Shown here piece by piece: positions 8,621-18,426 of a stretch of 64,000 nucleotides of DNA. The stretch is from Candidatus Cardinium hertigii (lineage in GTDB: Bacteria; Bacteroidota; Bacteroidia; Cytophagales; Amoebophilaceae), in NCBI RefSeq assembly GCF_003176915.1, contig NZ_CP029619.1:496001-560000 (forward strand). Direction: 5' to 3'. Numbering within the stretch: the first letter of the stretch is position 1; each line of letters begins with the position of its first letter. The notes under the pieces are model-generated. The model was not told the origin of the DNA. It searched no databases and saw nothing but the letters and a program-made list of their open reading frames with translations. The position numbers and the translations under genes are program-made.

Positions 8621-9403
8621 ATGCAGCTTCCTTTTGCTAAATACCAAGCTATCGGTAATGACTTTATTCTAATTAATAATTTTGATAATCTCTTTAGGTA
8701 TACGCCTACCCTGGTTCAGCAGCTGTGCCACCGGCAATTTGGTATTGGTGCAGATGGTATTGTTACCATTGAAAAAAAGGAAGGGTACGATTTTTCTATA
8801 CTGCATTACAATGCAGATGGCAGTCGGGGCGGAGGGTTCTGCGGCAATGGGACCAGATGTGCCTTGCATTATGCCATACATTTGGGGCTCGTGCAGCAAG
8901 AAGCTTTTTTTGTAGCTTTTGATGGAATCCATACCGGGTATTTACGTAATGACCTGATCCATTTAAAGTTAAAAGATATCGATCATGCTATTCAACCATT
9001 GTATACAGGTTATTTCATTAATAATGGTACCAATCACTATGTAGAGATCGTAAGCAATGTAGCGCAAGTAAATATGATGACAATGGGTTTGGCTAAACGT
9101 AAAATGGTACCCTTTGAAAAGGAAGGCGTGAATCTTAGTTTCGTCCAATTAATGCATGATAGTATCTTCGTGCGTACTTGCGAATGTGGTCTAGAATATG
9201 AACCTTTATCTTGTGGTACCGGTGCAGTGGCTAGCGCATTGATAGCAAGCAGTTACTATGGCCTGAAAAGCCCTGTGAAAGTGGTAACAAAGGGAGGTGA
9301 TTGCTCGGTAACTTTTACATCACTGCCAGACGGAAAATTTAAGGATATTTATCTTAATGGACCTGTTTATCAGGTATTTCAGGGAATAATTCGATTAGAT
9401 TAA
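8621..9403 (+). CDS. dapF: Diaminopimelate epimerase
   Basis: A 260-aa enzyme that converts LL- to meso-diaminopimelate for lysine and peptidoglycan synthesis in the cytoplasm. The two catalytic cysteines are visible: C74 in GGGFCGNGTRC and C198 in LSCGTGAVAS. The N-terminal KYQAIGNDFILI is a family hallmark. Length is slightly short but normal for Bacteroidota. The ATG at 8621 gives MQLPFAKYQAIGND, the expected N terminus. Its retention suggests the symbiont still makes a peptidoglycan precursor. The DUF167 gene follows after 8 nt, so the two are probably co-transcribed. Confidence 0.95.
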   Translation: MQLPFAKYQAIGNDFILINNFDNLFRYTPTLVQQLCHRQFGIGADGIVTIEKKEGYDFSILHYNADGSRGGGFCGNGTRCALHYAIHLGLVQQEAFFVAFDGIHTGYLRNDLIHLKLKDIDHAIQPLYTGYFINNGTNHYVEIVSNVAQVNMMTMGLAKRKMVPFEKEGVNLSFVQLMHDSIFVRTCECGLEYEPLSCGTGAVASALIASSYYGLKSPVKVVTKGGDCSVTFTSLPDGKFKDIYLNGPVYQVFQGIIRLD

Positions 9404-9411
9404 CTCGTTTT

Positions 9412-9720
9412 ATGAATAAAGCGCATCATTTGTCTGTTTATGCGAAACCGAATAGCCGCTATAATAAAATAGAACAGTGGATATCAGTAAAAAATAAATA
9501 TTGGTTACAAGTTCGCGTTACAGCTAAGGCCCAATCAGGAGCGGCTAACCATGCCATTATATGCTTATTGGCTCAGACATTGGGCATTGCTAAAAGTCAT
9601 ATTTGCCTTCTACACGGCGCTACAGCACGGTACAAAATTTTTAAAATAACAGGATGGTCTGATTCCGTAGCAGAGAAACTACCCCCACCCGCTCCCCAAC
9701 TTATCCTTACCCTGTCTTAA
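9412..9720 (+). CDS. DUF167/YggU family protein
   Basis: A 102-aa protein of the UPF0235 (YggU/DUF167) family. This is recognised from VYAKPNSRYNKI near the start, VRVTAKAQSGAANHAIICLLAQTLGI in the middle, and the late GATARYKIFKITG; the usual pattern is V..KP.s....i, v.v.a.p..GkAN.al...la and l..G..sr.K.i.i. The family is small, cytosolic and of unknown function. It starts 8 nt after dapF and is probably in the same transcript. Confidence 0.85.
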   Translation: MNKAHHLSVYAKPNSRYNKIEQWISVKNKYWLQVRVTAKAQSGAANHAIICLLAQTLGIAKSHICLLHGATARYKIFKITGWSDSVAEKLPPPAPQLILTLS

Positions 9721-9907
9721 ATATAGGCAACAGCTCTGCTGTATGCTTTATGTATAAGGATAACCCACTATTGATCTATACCTATAAATGTTTTATACTA
9801 TATGTTGTGGGCTATGGTAGTATTCGACTAAAAGGACTCTTTTTATATTATATCTAAGAGCCAATTTTATACTAGGGGATACTGCTTTCTTACTGTACAT
9901 TAACTAT

Positions 9908-11143
9908 ATGCGCACCATGATACCTAACGTAAGTATAAGAAAATCATTTGGGATAAGCTTTATTTTCTTTCAGACAATCTTTGCTTGTAGCCCTCTCAAT
10001 TATTCTATGGATCCATCCCAAGCACAACCTATTGGAGAGAGAACCATAGCTGCTACCCTAGCCAATCCTACACTCCTACGCAAAAGCACACAAGCAACTT
10101 TTGGCATGGTACTGCTCCATGGCTTAAGCATGGATAGAAAAGAGATGCAAATGCTAGCCAATGAACTCTCAGAAAAGTATAAAGATAACCTATTGATCAT
10201 AAACTCATCCGTTAGAGAGCAGGGTATATCTGAAGACTATAGCATAGATCAACAAGTAGAAATGGTCTACCAAGAAATACAAACTACCCTAAGGACATAC
10301 CATAAAGACAGCCAATCCTTTCCTTTATTTATTTTAGGACAGAGCCAAGGTGGTATAATCGCTACGCTTATAGCAAAACGGTATAAGCATACTTTACATC
10401 TACTTGGATTTATTACCCATAACGCACCATTACAAGGTGCCGCTATACTGACACGTGGGCCGCTTGCCATACAGCACTTCAAAAACAAGGCAAAGAATGG
10501 TTTAAATATTATTGGAACTAAAGTAAATTGGAGTCTTTTTGCCCTAGCAGCACTAGCGAAAACAGCCGATTGCATCTATCCGCTGCTCCAGGGTATGGGT
10601 TATAAGAAATTCGCTGGTATAAAGGATACATTGCCTAACAGACCTTGTACATCAGCCGTATACCACTATCTGCGCAATAGCCAGCCCTCAGATAGAGTCC
10701 CTGGTTTATTGATTGCAGGTTACCAAAATGATTATGGGAGGCTTTTTCGCCACACCATAACAGCTTACAAAGAAGCGCATCAAGCCCTGAACATAAATGA
10801 AAAAGTGGACCAAGCTATACAAGCATTGAACGAGGCTACTGCTCTCCTAGTAACGGGAGAAACAGATGGACTACATGATCACTTAATTCCACTCCAATCA
10901 CAACTTTGCAGAGGGGATAGCCTAGAGGATCTTACCCACATTGGCAATACCCCTTATGCCATAGGGATGCCTGGTAACCCAGCTATTCAATGTTTTGTTA
11001 TAAGGGATATAACCCATTGTAACGATATATTCCCTATCTCTAGAAGAGAAATAGAAGCCGAAGAATATATGATGCATCCCCACCGCATGCTCCCACTCCT
11101 ATTCCAATTCATAGAAGAAAAATTAGCCGCATGCCAACCATAG
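9908..11143 (+). CDS. Lipoprotein alpha/beta hydrolase (lipase/esterase-like)
   Basis: A 411-aa protein with a lipoprotein signal: a hydrophobic stretch FGISFIFFQTIFAC places the lipid-modified cysteine at C27. The mature part shows an alpha/beta-hydrolase fold: FGMVLLHGLSMD (residues 65-76, strand and oxyanion loop) and nucleophile elbow GQSQGG with S146. A later TDGLHDHLIP segment (about residue 320) may supply acid and histidine residues. It probably hydrolyses an ester or lipid while anchored to the cell envelope; the substrate is unknown. The hydrophilic C-terminal half is longer than a minimal esterase. A secreted or envelope hydrolase in a host-restricted bacterium could act on host lipids, but that is speculation. 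Confidence 0.75.
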   Translation: MRTMIPNVSIRKSFGISFIFFQTIFACSPLNYSMDPSQAQPIGERTIAATLANPTLLRKSTQATFGMVLLHGLSMDRKEMQMLANELSEKYKDNLLIINSSVREQGISEDYSIDQQVEMVYQEIQTTLRTYHKDSQSFPLFILGQSQGGIIATLIAKRYKHTLHLLGFITHNAPLQGAAILTRGPLAIQHFKNKAKNGLNIIGTKVNWSLFALAALAKTADCIYPLLQGMGYKKFAGIKDTLPNRPCTSAVYHYLRNSQPSDRVPGLLIAGYQNDYGRLFRHTITAYKEAHQALNINEKVDQAIQALNEATALLVTGETDGLHDHLIPLQSQLCRGDSLEDLTHIGNTPYAIGMPGNPAIQCFVIRDITHCNDIFPISRREIEAEEYMMHPHRMLPLLFQFIEEKLAACQP

Positions 11144-11188
11144 TTCATTCATAGACGAATTTTCTTACCTTAGCTTGATTGTCTAAAC

Positions 11189-13999
11189 TTGGTAGTTGTG
11201 CAGACCATTACCTATACTCCTTTCCTAAGGCAAGTAGTAGCCTATTTAAATAGCCAAACAGCTGTTATGGTAGAACAATGTTTCATTGTTTTTCCTACAG
11301 CATTGTCTATTGATTATTTTCAATCTTTATGGTATGATAGGAATCCCTCCTCCCTGCCTACCTGCCTAACCCTGGATCAGCTAATCCAAAATCATAGTGG
11401 CCTGTCAGAAGCGCCTACCATAACTTTATTGCATGAATTGTATTTATCAGCCAGCCAATTATTTCCTAAACCATGCTCTTTTGAACAATTCTATCCCTTT
11501 GGAAAAATCCTCTTGCAAGATTTTAATGATTTGGATCAGTACCGCATCCCTGCTACGGATTGCTTGTTACAATTAAACCAACAAAAACAATCTGCCTTGC
11601 TTTTAAACCTTGGAGCGCCACAACATGCCTTCGAATCTAAATCAAAATGGGAAACCTTGTTTCAACAGCAAGAACCGCTTCTCCCCTGGGAACAATTACC
11701 GCTGCTTTATCAAATCTTTACAGAAAAACTGTTTCAAAAGGGAAAGGGATATAAGGGACTGTGCTACAAAATAGCATCCGATAAACCTGTAAGGGAGCCT
11801 TTTGCAAGCGAACTAATTTTTGCTGGATTTAATCTCTTAACGCCAGCTGAGGAAGCTTTTATTGCACAAATACAGGCTAAAATACCTTTGCGTTTTTATT
11901 GGGATAGCGATCCTCATTATATGGATAACCCGCTTAATGTAGCAGGAAACTACTTGCGTCAACACCAACAGAAGCCTTACTTTCAAAATCATTTTCCTAA
12001 GGTGTCTTCTAGCTATTTCCATGATAAAAATAAAGCAATCCTGGTTACAGAAGTGGATGCTACCCTAATACAGATTCAATCCATTGTAGAGCGTTTACAA
12101 GCGGTGACTGCTGAGGGAAAAGCGGTATTTCCCCTACCTCAAACAGCTATCGTGCTCAGTGGAAATCAATTACTGGTTCCTTTATTGGACAGACTAGCTG
12201 CATTAGCTATACCGCTGCATGGTAGGTTAGCCTATCCGCTTAATGCCACGCTAATCTATACCGCAGTGGTAAGCTTAACGGAATATTGGATGGAAAGTAG
12301 CAATACAGCTGCTCCGATCAGCCATAACCTAAAAAGGGGTTTGCGCTTACTACAGCCTTTTGTGGAAGATCATATGCAAACGAAAATGAAAAGCCTGGTA
12401 AAAGCATTACCCGAATATATTACCCACGCTGCCTTGTGTAGGGAATATGTAGGGCCACTCAAACAATGGTTGTCTGCAGCTAATAAGGGACTGCTGGATT
12501 TCCTGAAAACCATACTAAGGCTTATAGCAACTCATTTTGTTCCCAAACAGGATTTATTCCTGGATATAAATAAAACTGCTTTACAGCATATATTGGATGA
12601 AATAGCTGCTTTTTATAGCTTAGCTGAGGCAAATAACTTGGCCGCTGTTTTTCTAAATTTCTTAAAAGAAAGTAGCCTATCTTTCCATCAATACAATCCT
12701 TTAACAGGTCTCTATATTATAGAGGTTACGGAATCCCACAATTTGGATTTTGAGCAGCTCTTTTTTATAGATATGGCAGAAGGATCTTTCCCTACCGCAA
12801 GCCAGAGCCATTCTTTGCTCCCTTATAACCTACGTCAGCATGTTGGGCTACCTTTAAGAGAGCGGGTCATGGAAAGTATAACGGCTTATGGTTTTTACAG
12901 GTTACTACAACGTTCCCAACATAATTATTGTAGCTATACGAAACAAGACCATGGCAAGCAGCCAGCTGAAATAAGTCGCTTGCTGCTGCAATTATCTTTT
13001 GACAGTAAATTAAACATTACACAACGATTACGTTCCAGTTGCTATGCGCCGCTACCCATTGCGCCCATCTCTATGGAAAAAGATGCTGCTATAATGCAAC
13101 TGCTTGCTCAATTTGTGGTAAAAGGCCATACAAGTAGCGCCAGCCTAACAGCTTCCGCTTTAATAGCTTACCTGAGCTGTCCGCTGCAATTTTACTTTAG
13201 GTACTTACTCCAAATAAAACCAATGCCTCAAGAAAAAGAAGCTGCCGTAACAGTAGGGCAGCTTCTACATAAGGTGATGGCACAGCTGTATCGACCTTTT
13301 GTAGATAAGCAGCTAACTAAAGAAACACTACATCATATAGCATCAAAAATAAAACAAGAAACAGCGCTGGCTTGCTCCTCCTTAACTGGACAAACAGCTG
13401 CTGAATTAACGGTATATACTGCCTTGCTAGAAAAGATGCTGGAACGTCTCTTGACACTGGATGAAACAATGACGCCTTTTACACTGCTTGGTGTGGAAAT
13501 AAAGAAAAAGCAAAACATCTTTTTACATAAGGAACAGAAGATAGCCTTAAGTGGTGTGGTAGACCGAATAGATCATACAACTCATGGCATACGTATTGTA
13601 GACTATAAAACTGGTATAGCTAACGATAGGATTCCTTCTATAGCTGCACTGTTTAATCGTGCAACAGTTAAAAATAACTCTGCTATTTTTCAGTTATTCC
13701 TATATGCTTGGCTTGTGCTAACTGAAGGAAGTGAAACGGAACAACAGATTGTTATACCTTATTTGATTTCTATTCGGTCGCTGTTTTTAGATGGCTATGT
13801 GCCAGCTGTTTCTATACAATCGAATGAGACGAAAGCTTACGAACGGATCGAGGATGTGCGCCCTTTTATACAGGTATTTGAAAAAGACCTAAGGTCATTA
13901 CTTGTGGAGCTATTCAATCCAACTGTTCCTTTTACGCAAACAGAAGATAGGGAACTATGCTCCTATTGCTCCTACGCGGCTATCTGTAGGCGAAATTAA
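11189..13999 (+). CDS. AddB-like PD-(D/E)XK exonuclease subunit (RecB-family nuclease)
   Basis: A 936-aa protein resembling the AddB/RexB-type subunit of double-strand-break repair helicase-nucleases. The C-terminal third carries the RecB-type nuclease: SALIAYLSCPLQFYFRYLLQIK, TVGQLLHKVMAQLY, then VVDRIDHTTHGIRIVDYKTG with the DYK catalytic lysine. The last residues ELCSYCSYAAICRRN give the CX2CX5C part of the Fe-S staple, with the first cysteine in LSCPLQ. The N-terminal two thirds is a divergent, inactive helicase-like region. Start is TTG at 11189 or GTG at 11198. A partner AddA helicase is not in the window. Confidence 0.8.
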   Translation: MVVVQTITYTPFLRQVVAYLNSQTAVMVEQCFIVFPTALSIDYFQSLWYDRNPSSLPTCLTLDQLIQNHSGLSEAPTITLLHELYLSASQLFPKPCSFEQFYPFGKILLQDFNDLDQYRIPATDCLLQLNQQKQSALLLNLGAPQHAFESKSKWETLFQQQEPLLPWEQLPLLYQIFTEKLFQKGKGYKGLCYKIASDKPVREPFASELIFAGFNLLTPAEEAFIAQIQAKIPLRFYWDSDPHYMDNPLNVAGNYLRQHQQKPYFQNHFPKVSSSYFHDKNKAILVTEVDATLIQIQSIVERLQAVTAEGKAVFPLPQTAIVLSGNQLLVPLLDRLAALAIPLHGRLAYPLNATLIYTAVVSLTEYWMESSNTAAPISHNLKRGLRLLQPFVEDHMQTKMKSLVKALPEYITHAALCREYVGPLKQWLSAANKGLLDFLKTILRLIATHFVPKQDLFLDINKTALQHILDEIAAFYSLAEANNLAAVFLNFLKESSLSFHQYNPLTGLYIIEVTESHNLDFEQLFFIDMAEGSFPTASQSHSLLPYNLRQHVGLPLRERVMESITAYGFYRLLQRSQHNYCSYTKQDHGKQPAEISRLLLQLSFDSKLNITQRLRSSCYAPLPIAPISMEKDAAIMQLLAQFVVKGHTSSASLTASALIAYLSCPLQFYFRYLLQIKPMPQEKEAAVTVGQLLHKVMAQLYRPFVDKQLTKETLHHIASKIKQETALACSSLTGQTAAELTVYTALLEKMLERLLTLDETMTPFTLLGVEIKKKQNIFLHKEQKIALSGVVDRIDHTTHGIRIVDYKTGIANDRIPSIAALFNRATVKNNSAIFQLFLYAWLVLTEGSETEQQIVIPYLISIRSLFLDGYVPAVSIQSNETKAYERIEDVRPFIQVFEKDLRSLLVELFNPTVPFTQTEDRELCSYCSYAAICRRN

Positions 14000-14376
14000 A
14001 ATTTATATTGGTTAAAGAAAAGATAGTTTTCTATAGGTATGCATTATATCCACTTGAAATAGAATTTTAAATTACTTATTTTAGTAAATAAAACCAATAA
14101 ATGCAACTATGTTATGTTTACGCTCTGCCCAGGGGGACAATAAAGGGGGAACAAAGGGGGGACAATAAAGGGGGGGCGATAAAGGGGGGGCGATAAAGGA
14201 GGGGCGATAAAGGGGGGGCGATAAAGGGGGGACGATAAAGGGGGGGCGATAAAGGAGGGGCGATAAAGGAGGGGCGATAAAGAGGGGGCGATAAAGGGGG
14301 GAGAGAAGCAAGGAGAGGGAGGTAAGGGGATAAAAGGAGGAAGTTTTTTCATGCGTAGGATAAAAATAAAACAGTT
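14000..14376. other. Intergenic region before hslU
   Basis: No gene is seen. Apart from about 120 nt of A+T-rich sequence after the AddB stop, most of the gap is the G-rich minisatellite listed separately. A purine-rich leader (aaaaggaggaag, about 14332-14343) lies 34 nt before the hslU ATG. An ATG at 14351 is out of frame with hslU. Confidence 0.4.
14135..14315 (+). repeat. G-rich minisatellite, about 12 copies of a 14-bp unit
   Basis: The unit is cgataaaggggggg, with variants caataaaggggg and cgataaaggagggg, repeated in tandem about 12 times on the plus strand. The multiple runs of four to seven G at regular spacing could form G-quadruplexes in the sense strand or RNA. The tract ends about 60 nt before the hslU start codon, so it is probably transcribed or lies within the promoter region. 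Confidence 0.9.
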
Positions 14377-15756
14377 ATGGTTATACCAACGGGCAAGCAA
14401 ACGCTTACACCCAAAGAAATTGTACAAGAACTGGATAAATACATTATAGGGCAATCGGAAGCAAAATGCAACGTTGCTGTTGCCTTACGCAACAGATGGC
14501 GCAGAATGCAAGTCACGCAACAGTTAAAGGAAGACATTATGCCCCATAACATTTTAATGATTGGGCCAACTGGGGTAGGAAAAACTGAAATAGCCAGGCG
14601 TTTAGCTAAAATTGCGCATGTTCCTTTTATAAAAGTAGAGGCTTCAAAATTTACAGAGGTAGGCTATGTGGGCCGTGACGTAGAAAGCATGGTAAGGGAT
14701 TTAGTAGAGCGTGCCATAGCTATGGTAAAAGCAGAAAAAACGGAAGCACTACAAGTTACCATTCAACAGCAAATAGAAGAGCTTCTTTTAGATATCGTTT
14801 GTCCTTCTACCAAAGCAAAGGAAGGGACAGATACCAAATCAGATCGCCCGCAAAATATAGATGTTGTCCGGGCACATTTCCGTGAGCAATTAAGCAGTGG
14901 GTTACTGGAGCAGCAGCAAATAGAAATTCAAGTCAGCAACAATCCTACCTACCAGGGCAACCTAACGGGTATAGGGATGGGGCCTTCGACAGATGAAGGC
15001 ATAATCATGAACTTTCAAGATATGCTCAGTAGCTTTTTATCTAAACAAACCAAAAAAAGAAAAGTTACCATTGCAGAGGCAAGAAACCTATTGCTAGCGG
15101 AAGAGCTTGCTAAGCAGATTGATATGCATATAGTTAAAGAGGAGGCAATAGAAAGAGCCAGCAATACGGGTATTATTTTTATAGATGAAATAGACAAAAT
15201 TGCCCATACTACCCAAACGCATGGATCAGGTGTAAGCAGAGAAGGTGTACAACGTGATTTGCTTCCTATTGTAGAGGGGAGTGCCATACACACCAAATAT
15301 GGGATTGTCCATACGGATCATATTCTTTTTATTGGTGCAGGTGCTTTTCATATGGCTAAGCCATCTGATCTTATTCCAGAATTACAAGGAAGATTCCCTA
15401 TTCGTGTGACATTGGAGAATCTTTCTCAAACGCATTTTTATCAAATTCTAGATGAACCTAAGAGTGCTTTACCCATGCAATACCAAGCATTATTAGCGGT
15501 GGAAGGTATAACGCTACATTTTGATTTAGAAGCAAAAAAAGAAATTGCAGCTATGGCTTACCGCTTAAATGAAGCAATAGAAAACATCGGTGCAAGACGT
15601 TTGCAAACCGTTATGAGTCACCTATTGAATCCCATACTTTTTGATGTTCCAGATTGTATTGTACCTCCTATGGAACTCACCATTACGAAAGAAATGGTCC
15701 AAAAATCCTTGGCTAGTTTACTACAACACAAAGATCTCAATCAATACATTTTATAG
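14377..15756 (+). CDS. hslU: ATP-dependent protease ATPase subunit HslU (ClpY)
   Basis: A 459-aa AAA+ unfoldase that feeds substrates to the HslV peptidase. Visible features: TPKEIVQELDKYIIGQSEAK at the N terminus, Walker A GPTGVGKT at 63-70, the family-specific EASKFTEVGYVGRDVESMVRDL, an inserted I-domain of about 130 residues, Walker B IIFIDEIDK, and sensor-2 GARRLQTVM near residue 400. Length is normal. The partner hslV is not adjacent in the window, so it must lie elsewhere or be lost. The ATG at 14377 gives the expected N terminus. It is convergent with the ABC exporter gene, whose stop is only 12 nt away. Confidence 0.95.
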   Translation: MVIPTGKQTLTPKEIVQELDKYIIGQSEAKCNVAVALRNRWRRMQVTQQLKEDIMPHNILMIGPTGVGKTEIARRLAKIAHVPFIKVEASKFTEVGYVGRDVESMVRDLVERAIAMVKAEKTEALQVTIQQQIEELLLDIVCPSTKAKEGTDTKSDRPQNIDVVRAHFREQLSSGLLEQQQIEIQVSNNPTYQGNLTGIGMGPSTDEGIIMNFQDMLSSFLSKQTKKRKVTIAEARNLLLAEELAKQIDMHIVKEEAIERASNTGIIFIDEIDKIAHTTQTHGSGVSREGVQRDLLPIVEGSAIHTKYGIVHTDHILFIGAGAFHMAKPSDLIPELQGRFPIRVTLENLSQTHFYQILDEPKSALPMQYQALLAVEGITLHFDLEAKKEIAAMAYRLNEAIENIGARRLQTVMSHLLNPILFDVPDCIVPPMELTITKEMVQKSLASLLQHKDLNQYIL

Positions 15757-15768
15757 CGGCCTATTTTC

Positions 15769-17535
15769 TCAGATAATGGTCGGTTGGAGCTGGCACATAG
15801 CGGCATAGTAGGCATTTGTCCTAAGTAATAAATCATGCGATCCTTCAGCTATGATTTTACCATGCTCTAGCACTACAATGCGATCCATAGCGGACAGGGC
15901 AGATATCCTATGGGCAATTACAAGGGTAGTCCTTCCAGTCATAGCAATACGTAAGCTTTCTTGAATAGCATTTTCAGTAAGGGCATCCAAAGCTGATGTC
16001 GATTCATCTAGTATAAGAATGGGGGCATTTTTTAAAACGGCCCGCACAATGGCTATGCGCTGCCGTTGGCCACCGGATAGCTTCGCACCCCGCTCCCCTA
16101 CTAATGTCTGATAGTTGGCGGGCAGCTGCATAATAAAATCATGACATCCTACGCTTTGGGCCGCTGCTATAACTTCTGCCTCGGTTGCCCCTTGATGCCC
16201 ATAACGGATATTCTCTAGCACAGTGGTATGAAATAAAATGGTATCCTGCGGCACAAGCGAAATAGCAGCACGCAATGACGATTGGGTAACCGTAGCAATA
16301 TCCTGACCATTAATGGTAATGTTCCCTCCCTGTAAATCATAAAACCTAAGTAATAAATAGGCAAAGGTAGATTTACCACTCCCAGATAAACCTACTAAGC
16401 CTACTTTTTCCCCAGCTGCTATGTAAAGATCTTGTTGCTCAAATAAAGGAGCAGTACTCGAATAGGAAAAGGAAATCTGATTAAATGCAATCGCAGGAGC
16501 AGAAGGGCATTGCAACGTAGTAGCAGCAGGAAGATCTACAATAGCATGCTTCTGCTGTAGTAATTGCAACGCCTGACTGCAATAGCCTATCTCTTCAAAA
16601 AAAGCTGGAAAATCCGCTAATAAATCCCAAACTAAATTACAAAGATTGGTTCCTGTGGTAGCAATATAAACAATAGTAGGGATGTCTAATTTACCCAACT
16701 GCCAATAGTAAACCATCTGTCCTATAAGCCCTATGCCCATAAAGGCAATGGATAGTACCCCAATAATACAATGTAAATACATAATCATCCGTAAAACATG
16801 CTCATGTGCTTTTTGTTCGGCTTCTTGTGGTACGCTTAAATGGGCTGCATCTTTCTGATTAAATGCAAATAACTTCATGCTAAGTACATTGGTAAACCCA
16901 TCCATTATGCTACCAGAAAGAAGGCTTACTTTTTCCGCATGTACCATGGCGTAACGTGTAAATTTTTTAGCAAACAAATAGTAGATAAGGGTATAGAGTA
17001 GCAACCAAACCATTAGCATGATACCGAAAACAGGCTGTACAAGGGTAAACGAAAGGACGCCTAGTAGCATGGTACAGAAAGTAGGTAAAAAGGAATCAAT
17101 AATTCGCATCACTAGTTGGCTAACACCATCTGTGAGATTATCTATCCGTCTTACTAAATCACCAGAAAAATTCTCTGTAAACAACTGATAGGAATGGTTT
17201 TGTACATAGCTTACTATCCACATACGTACGCGAGCCTCGAATGTAGGAATGGTTCTGACCTTTAAATAATCAGAAAAGCGGGATAAAATATCTATGAAAA
17301 AAATTACAGCTAATAGCACGAACAGTGGCCAACCCAACTGTAGCCAGGCAGCTGTACGGTTATTGTCTAGGGTGTAGAGGCGATCAATGAATAGCTTATT
17401 AAAAGCAAAAGGCAACATTAAGTTGTCCAAAACATAATAAGCAGTATAGGAAACAGCCATGGCAGTAAAACGCCATCTATATTGCCCAACAAAATATAAG
17501 AGGAATTTTTGTAAATTTTTAGTAATGGGCTGCAT
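15769..17535 (-). CDS. ABC exporter, fused permease and ATPase (MsbA/lipid-exporter type)
   Basis: A 588-aa half-transporter. The N-terminal 310 residues hold about six membrane segments of the type 1 exporter fold. The C-terminal ATPase has Walker A GLSGSGKST, Q-loop SLVPQD, signature LSGGQRQR, Walker B ILILDEST and H-loop VIAHRIS. It works as a dimer in the inner membrane. The substrate is not evident; lipid, drug or peptide export are all possible. The gene is convergent with hslU and ends in TAA at 15769. The next gene upstream (trxA) is on the same strand about 180 nt away, so independent transcription is likely. Confidence 0.9.
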   Translation of the reverse strand: MQPITKNLQKFLLYFVGQYRWRFTAMAVSYTAYYVLDNLMLPFAFNKLFIDRLYTLDNNRTAAWLQLGWPLFVLLAVIFFIDILSRFSDYLKVRTIPTFEARVRMWIVSYVQNHSYQLFTENFSGDLVRRIDNLTDGVSQLVMRIIDSFLPTFCTMLLGVLSFTLVQPVFGIMLMVWLLLYTLIYYLFAKKFTRYAMVHAEKVSLLSGSIMDGFTNVLSMKLFAFNQKDAAHLSVPQEAEQKAHEHVLRMIMYLHCIIGVLSIAFMGIGLIGQMVYYWQLGKLDIPTIVYIATTGTNLCNLVWDLLADFPAFFEEIGYCSQALQLLQQKHAIVDLPAATTLQCPSAPAIAFNQISFSYSSTAPLFEQQDLYIAAGEKVGLVGLSGSGKSTFAYLLLRFYDLQGGNITINGQDIATVTQSSLRAAISLVPQDTILFHTTVLENIRYGHQGATEAEVIAAAQSVGCHDFIMQLPANYQTLVGERGAKLSGGQRQRIAIVRAVLKNAPILILDESTSALDALTENAIQESLRIAMTGRTTLVIAHRISALSAMDRIVVLEHGKIIAEGSHDLLLRTNAYYAAMCQLQPTII

Positions 17536-17717
17536 AGATAAAAAAACGCCCTAATGTAACGTTGATTTTATTCCTTGTTGATCCAGTAAAAAGTATTCAA
17601 AAATGGCAAAGAATGGTTAAAAATACATACATACTTTTCTTTTCTCATCCTATTACTTAAGGAAGCCAAACGCATAAAACAGGTAGCGTTTTAGAAGTAG
17701 CATTTTATTTTACCAAG

Positions 17718-18068
17718 CTACCCTTCAATAATATCTACTTGCTTAATCAAATAGTTATTCAGGATTTTTTGGATGGTTTCGAGGGGTAAACTACCCACCA
17801 TCCGCTCAACCTCAATTCCTTTACGGATAATCAACATAGTAGGAATGGTCCTAATAGCATATTTCGTTACCATTTCAGCGTCATCCTCTATATTAAGCTT
17901 CCCTATAAGGATCCTGCCTGCATAAAAAAAAGCCAACTCCTCTATAATAGGGCCTAATCTTAGACATGGACCACACCAAGGAGCCCAAAAATCAACAAAA
18001 ACCAGCTCATGCTGGTTGATAGCCTCCCTCAACTTATAACCTGAAAATTCTACAACGGCATTTTCCAT
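17718..18068 (-). CDS. trxA: Thioredoxin
   Basis: A 116-aa cytosolic thioredoxin. The active site is WCGPC at 31-35 within VFVDFWAPWCGPC. The cis-proline loop is TIPTMLI, and the end carries the expected GSLPLETI helix. It reduces protein disulfides and supplies electrons to reductive enzymes. The N terminus lacks a signal peptide. The start ATG at 18068 gives MENAVVEF. A pyrimidine-rich tract (purine-rich on this gene's sense strand) begins about 50 nt upstream. Confidence 0.95.
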   Translation of the reverse strand: MENAVVEFSGYKLREAINQHELVFVDFWAPWCGPCLRLGPIIEELAFFYAGRILIGKLNIEDDAEMVTKYAIRTIPTMLIIRKGIEVERMVGSLPLETIQKILNNYLIKQVDIIEG

Positions 18069-18120
18069 ACAATAATTATCTTCTTTCGTTTATTCTAGCC
18101 TTAATAAGCGCTGGAGATAC

Positions 18121-18290
18121 CTCTTTTTCTTCTCCTCCCCCTCCTCCTTCTCCTCCCCTCCTCCTTCTCCTCTCCTCCTCCTTCTCCTCCCCTCTCCCTT
18201 CTCCTCCCCTCTCCCTTCTCCTCCCCTCTCCTTTCTACCCCTCCTTATCTTCCCTCTCTTTTTTCTTTCTACCCCTCTATGGTTTTTGCT
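18121..18290 (-). repeat. Polypyrimidine/polypurine tract with 17-bp repeats
   Basis: The plus strand is almost pure C and T for about 170 nt. It includes roughly three tandem copies of cccttctcctcccctct and shorter tcctcc repeats before them. On the minus strand, which is the sense strand of trxA, it reads as G/A repeats (ggagaaggagg). It lies immediately upstream of the trxA start and downstream of alaS. Confidence 0.85.
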
Positions 18291-18426
18291 CCTTTGTCTT
18301 CGTTGGTTTTATTTGCTTCCCTCCCTCCTTGGTAAAAATAAAGAATCCTAACACCAGATACAACTTCTAGGAGGAGTTTATGTTGTATATCCTTCAGGAG
18401 GAAGAAAAATCACTTTTATTATTTAC
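18291..18426. other. Rest of the alaS-trxA intergenic gap
   Basis: Continues the 358-nt gap between alaS and trxA. A+T-rich with no ORF and no clear terminator recognised. The only notable feature in the whole gap is the polypyrimidine tract. Confidence 0.3.

Noticed and set aside
14081-14454. Pro-rich minus-strand ORFs over the hslU-upstream repeat
   Set aside because: Open frames produced by the 14-bp G-rich repeat (Pro/Leu/Ile cycles) and extending into hslU; no coding evidence.
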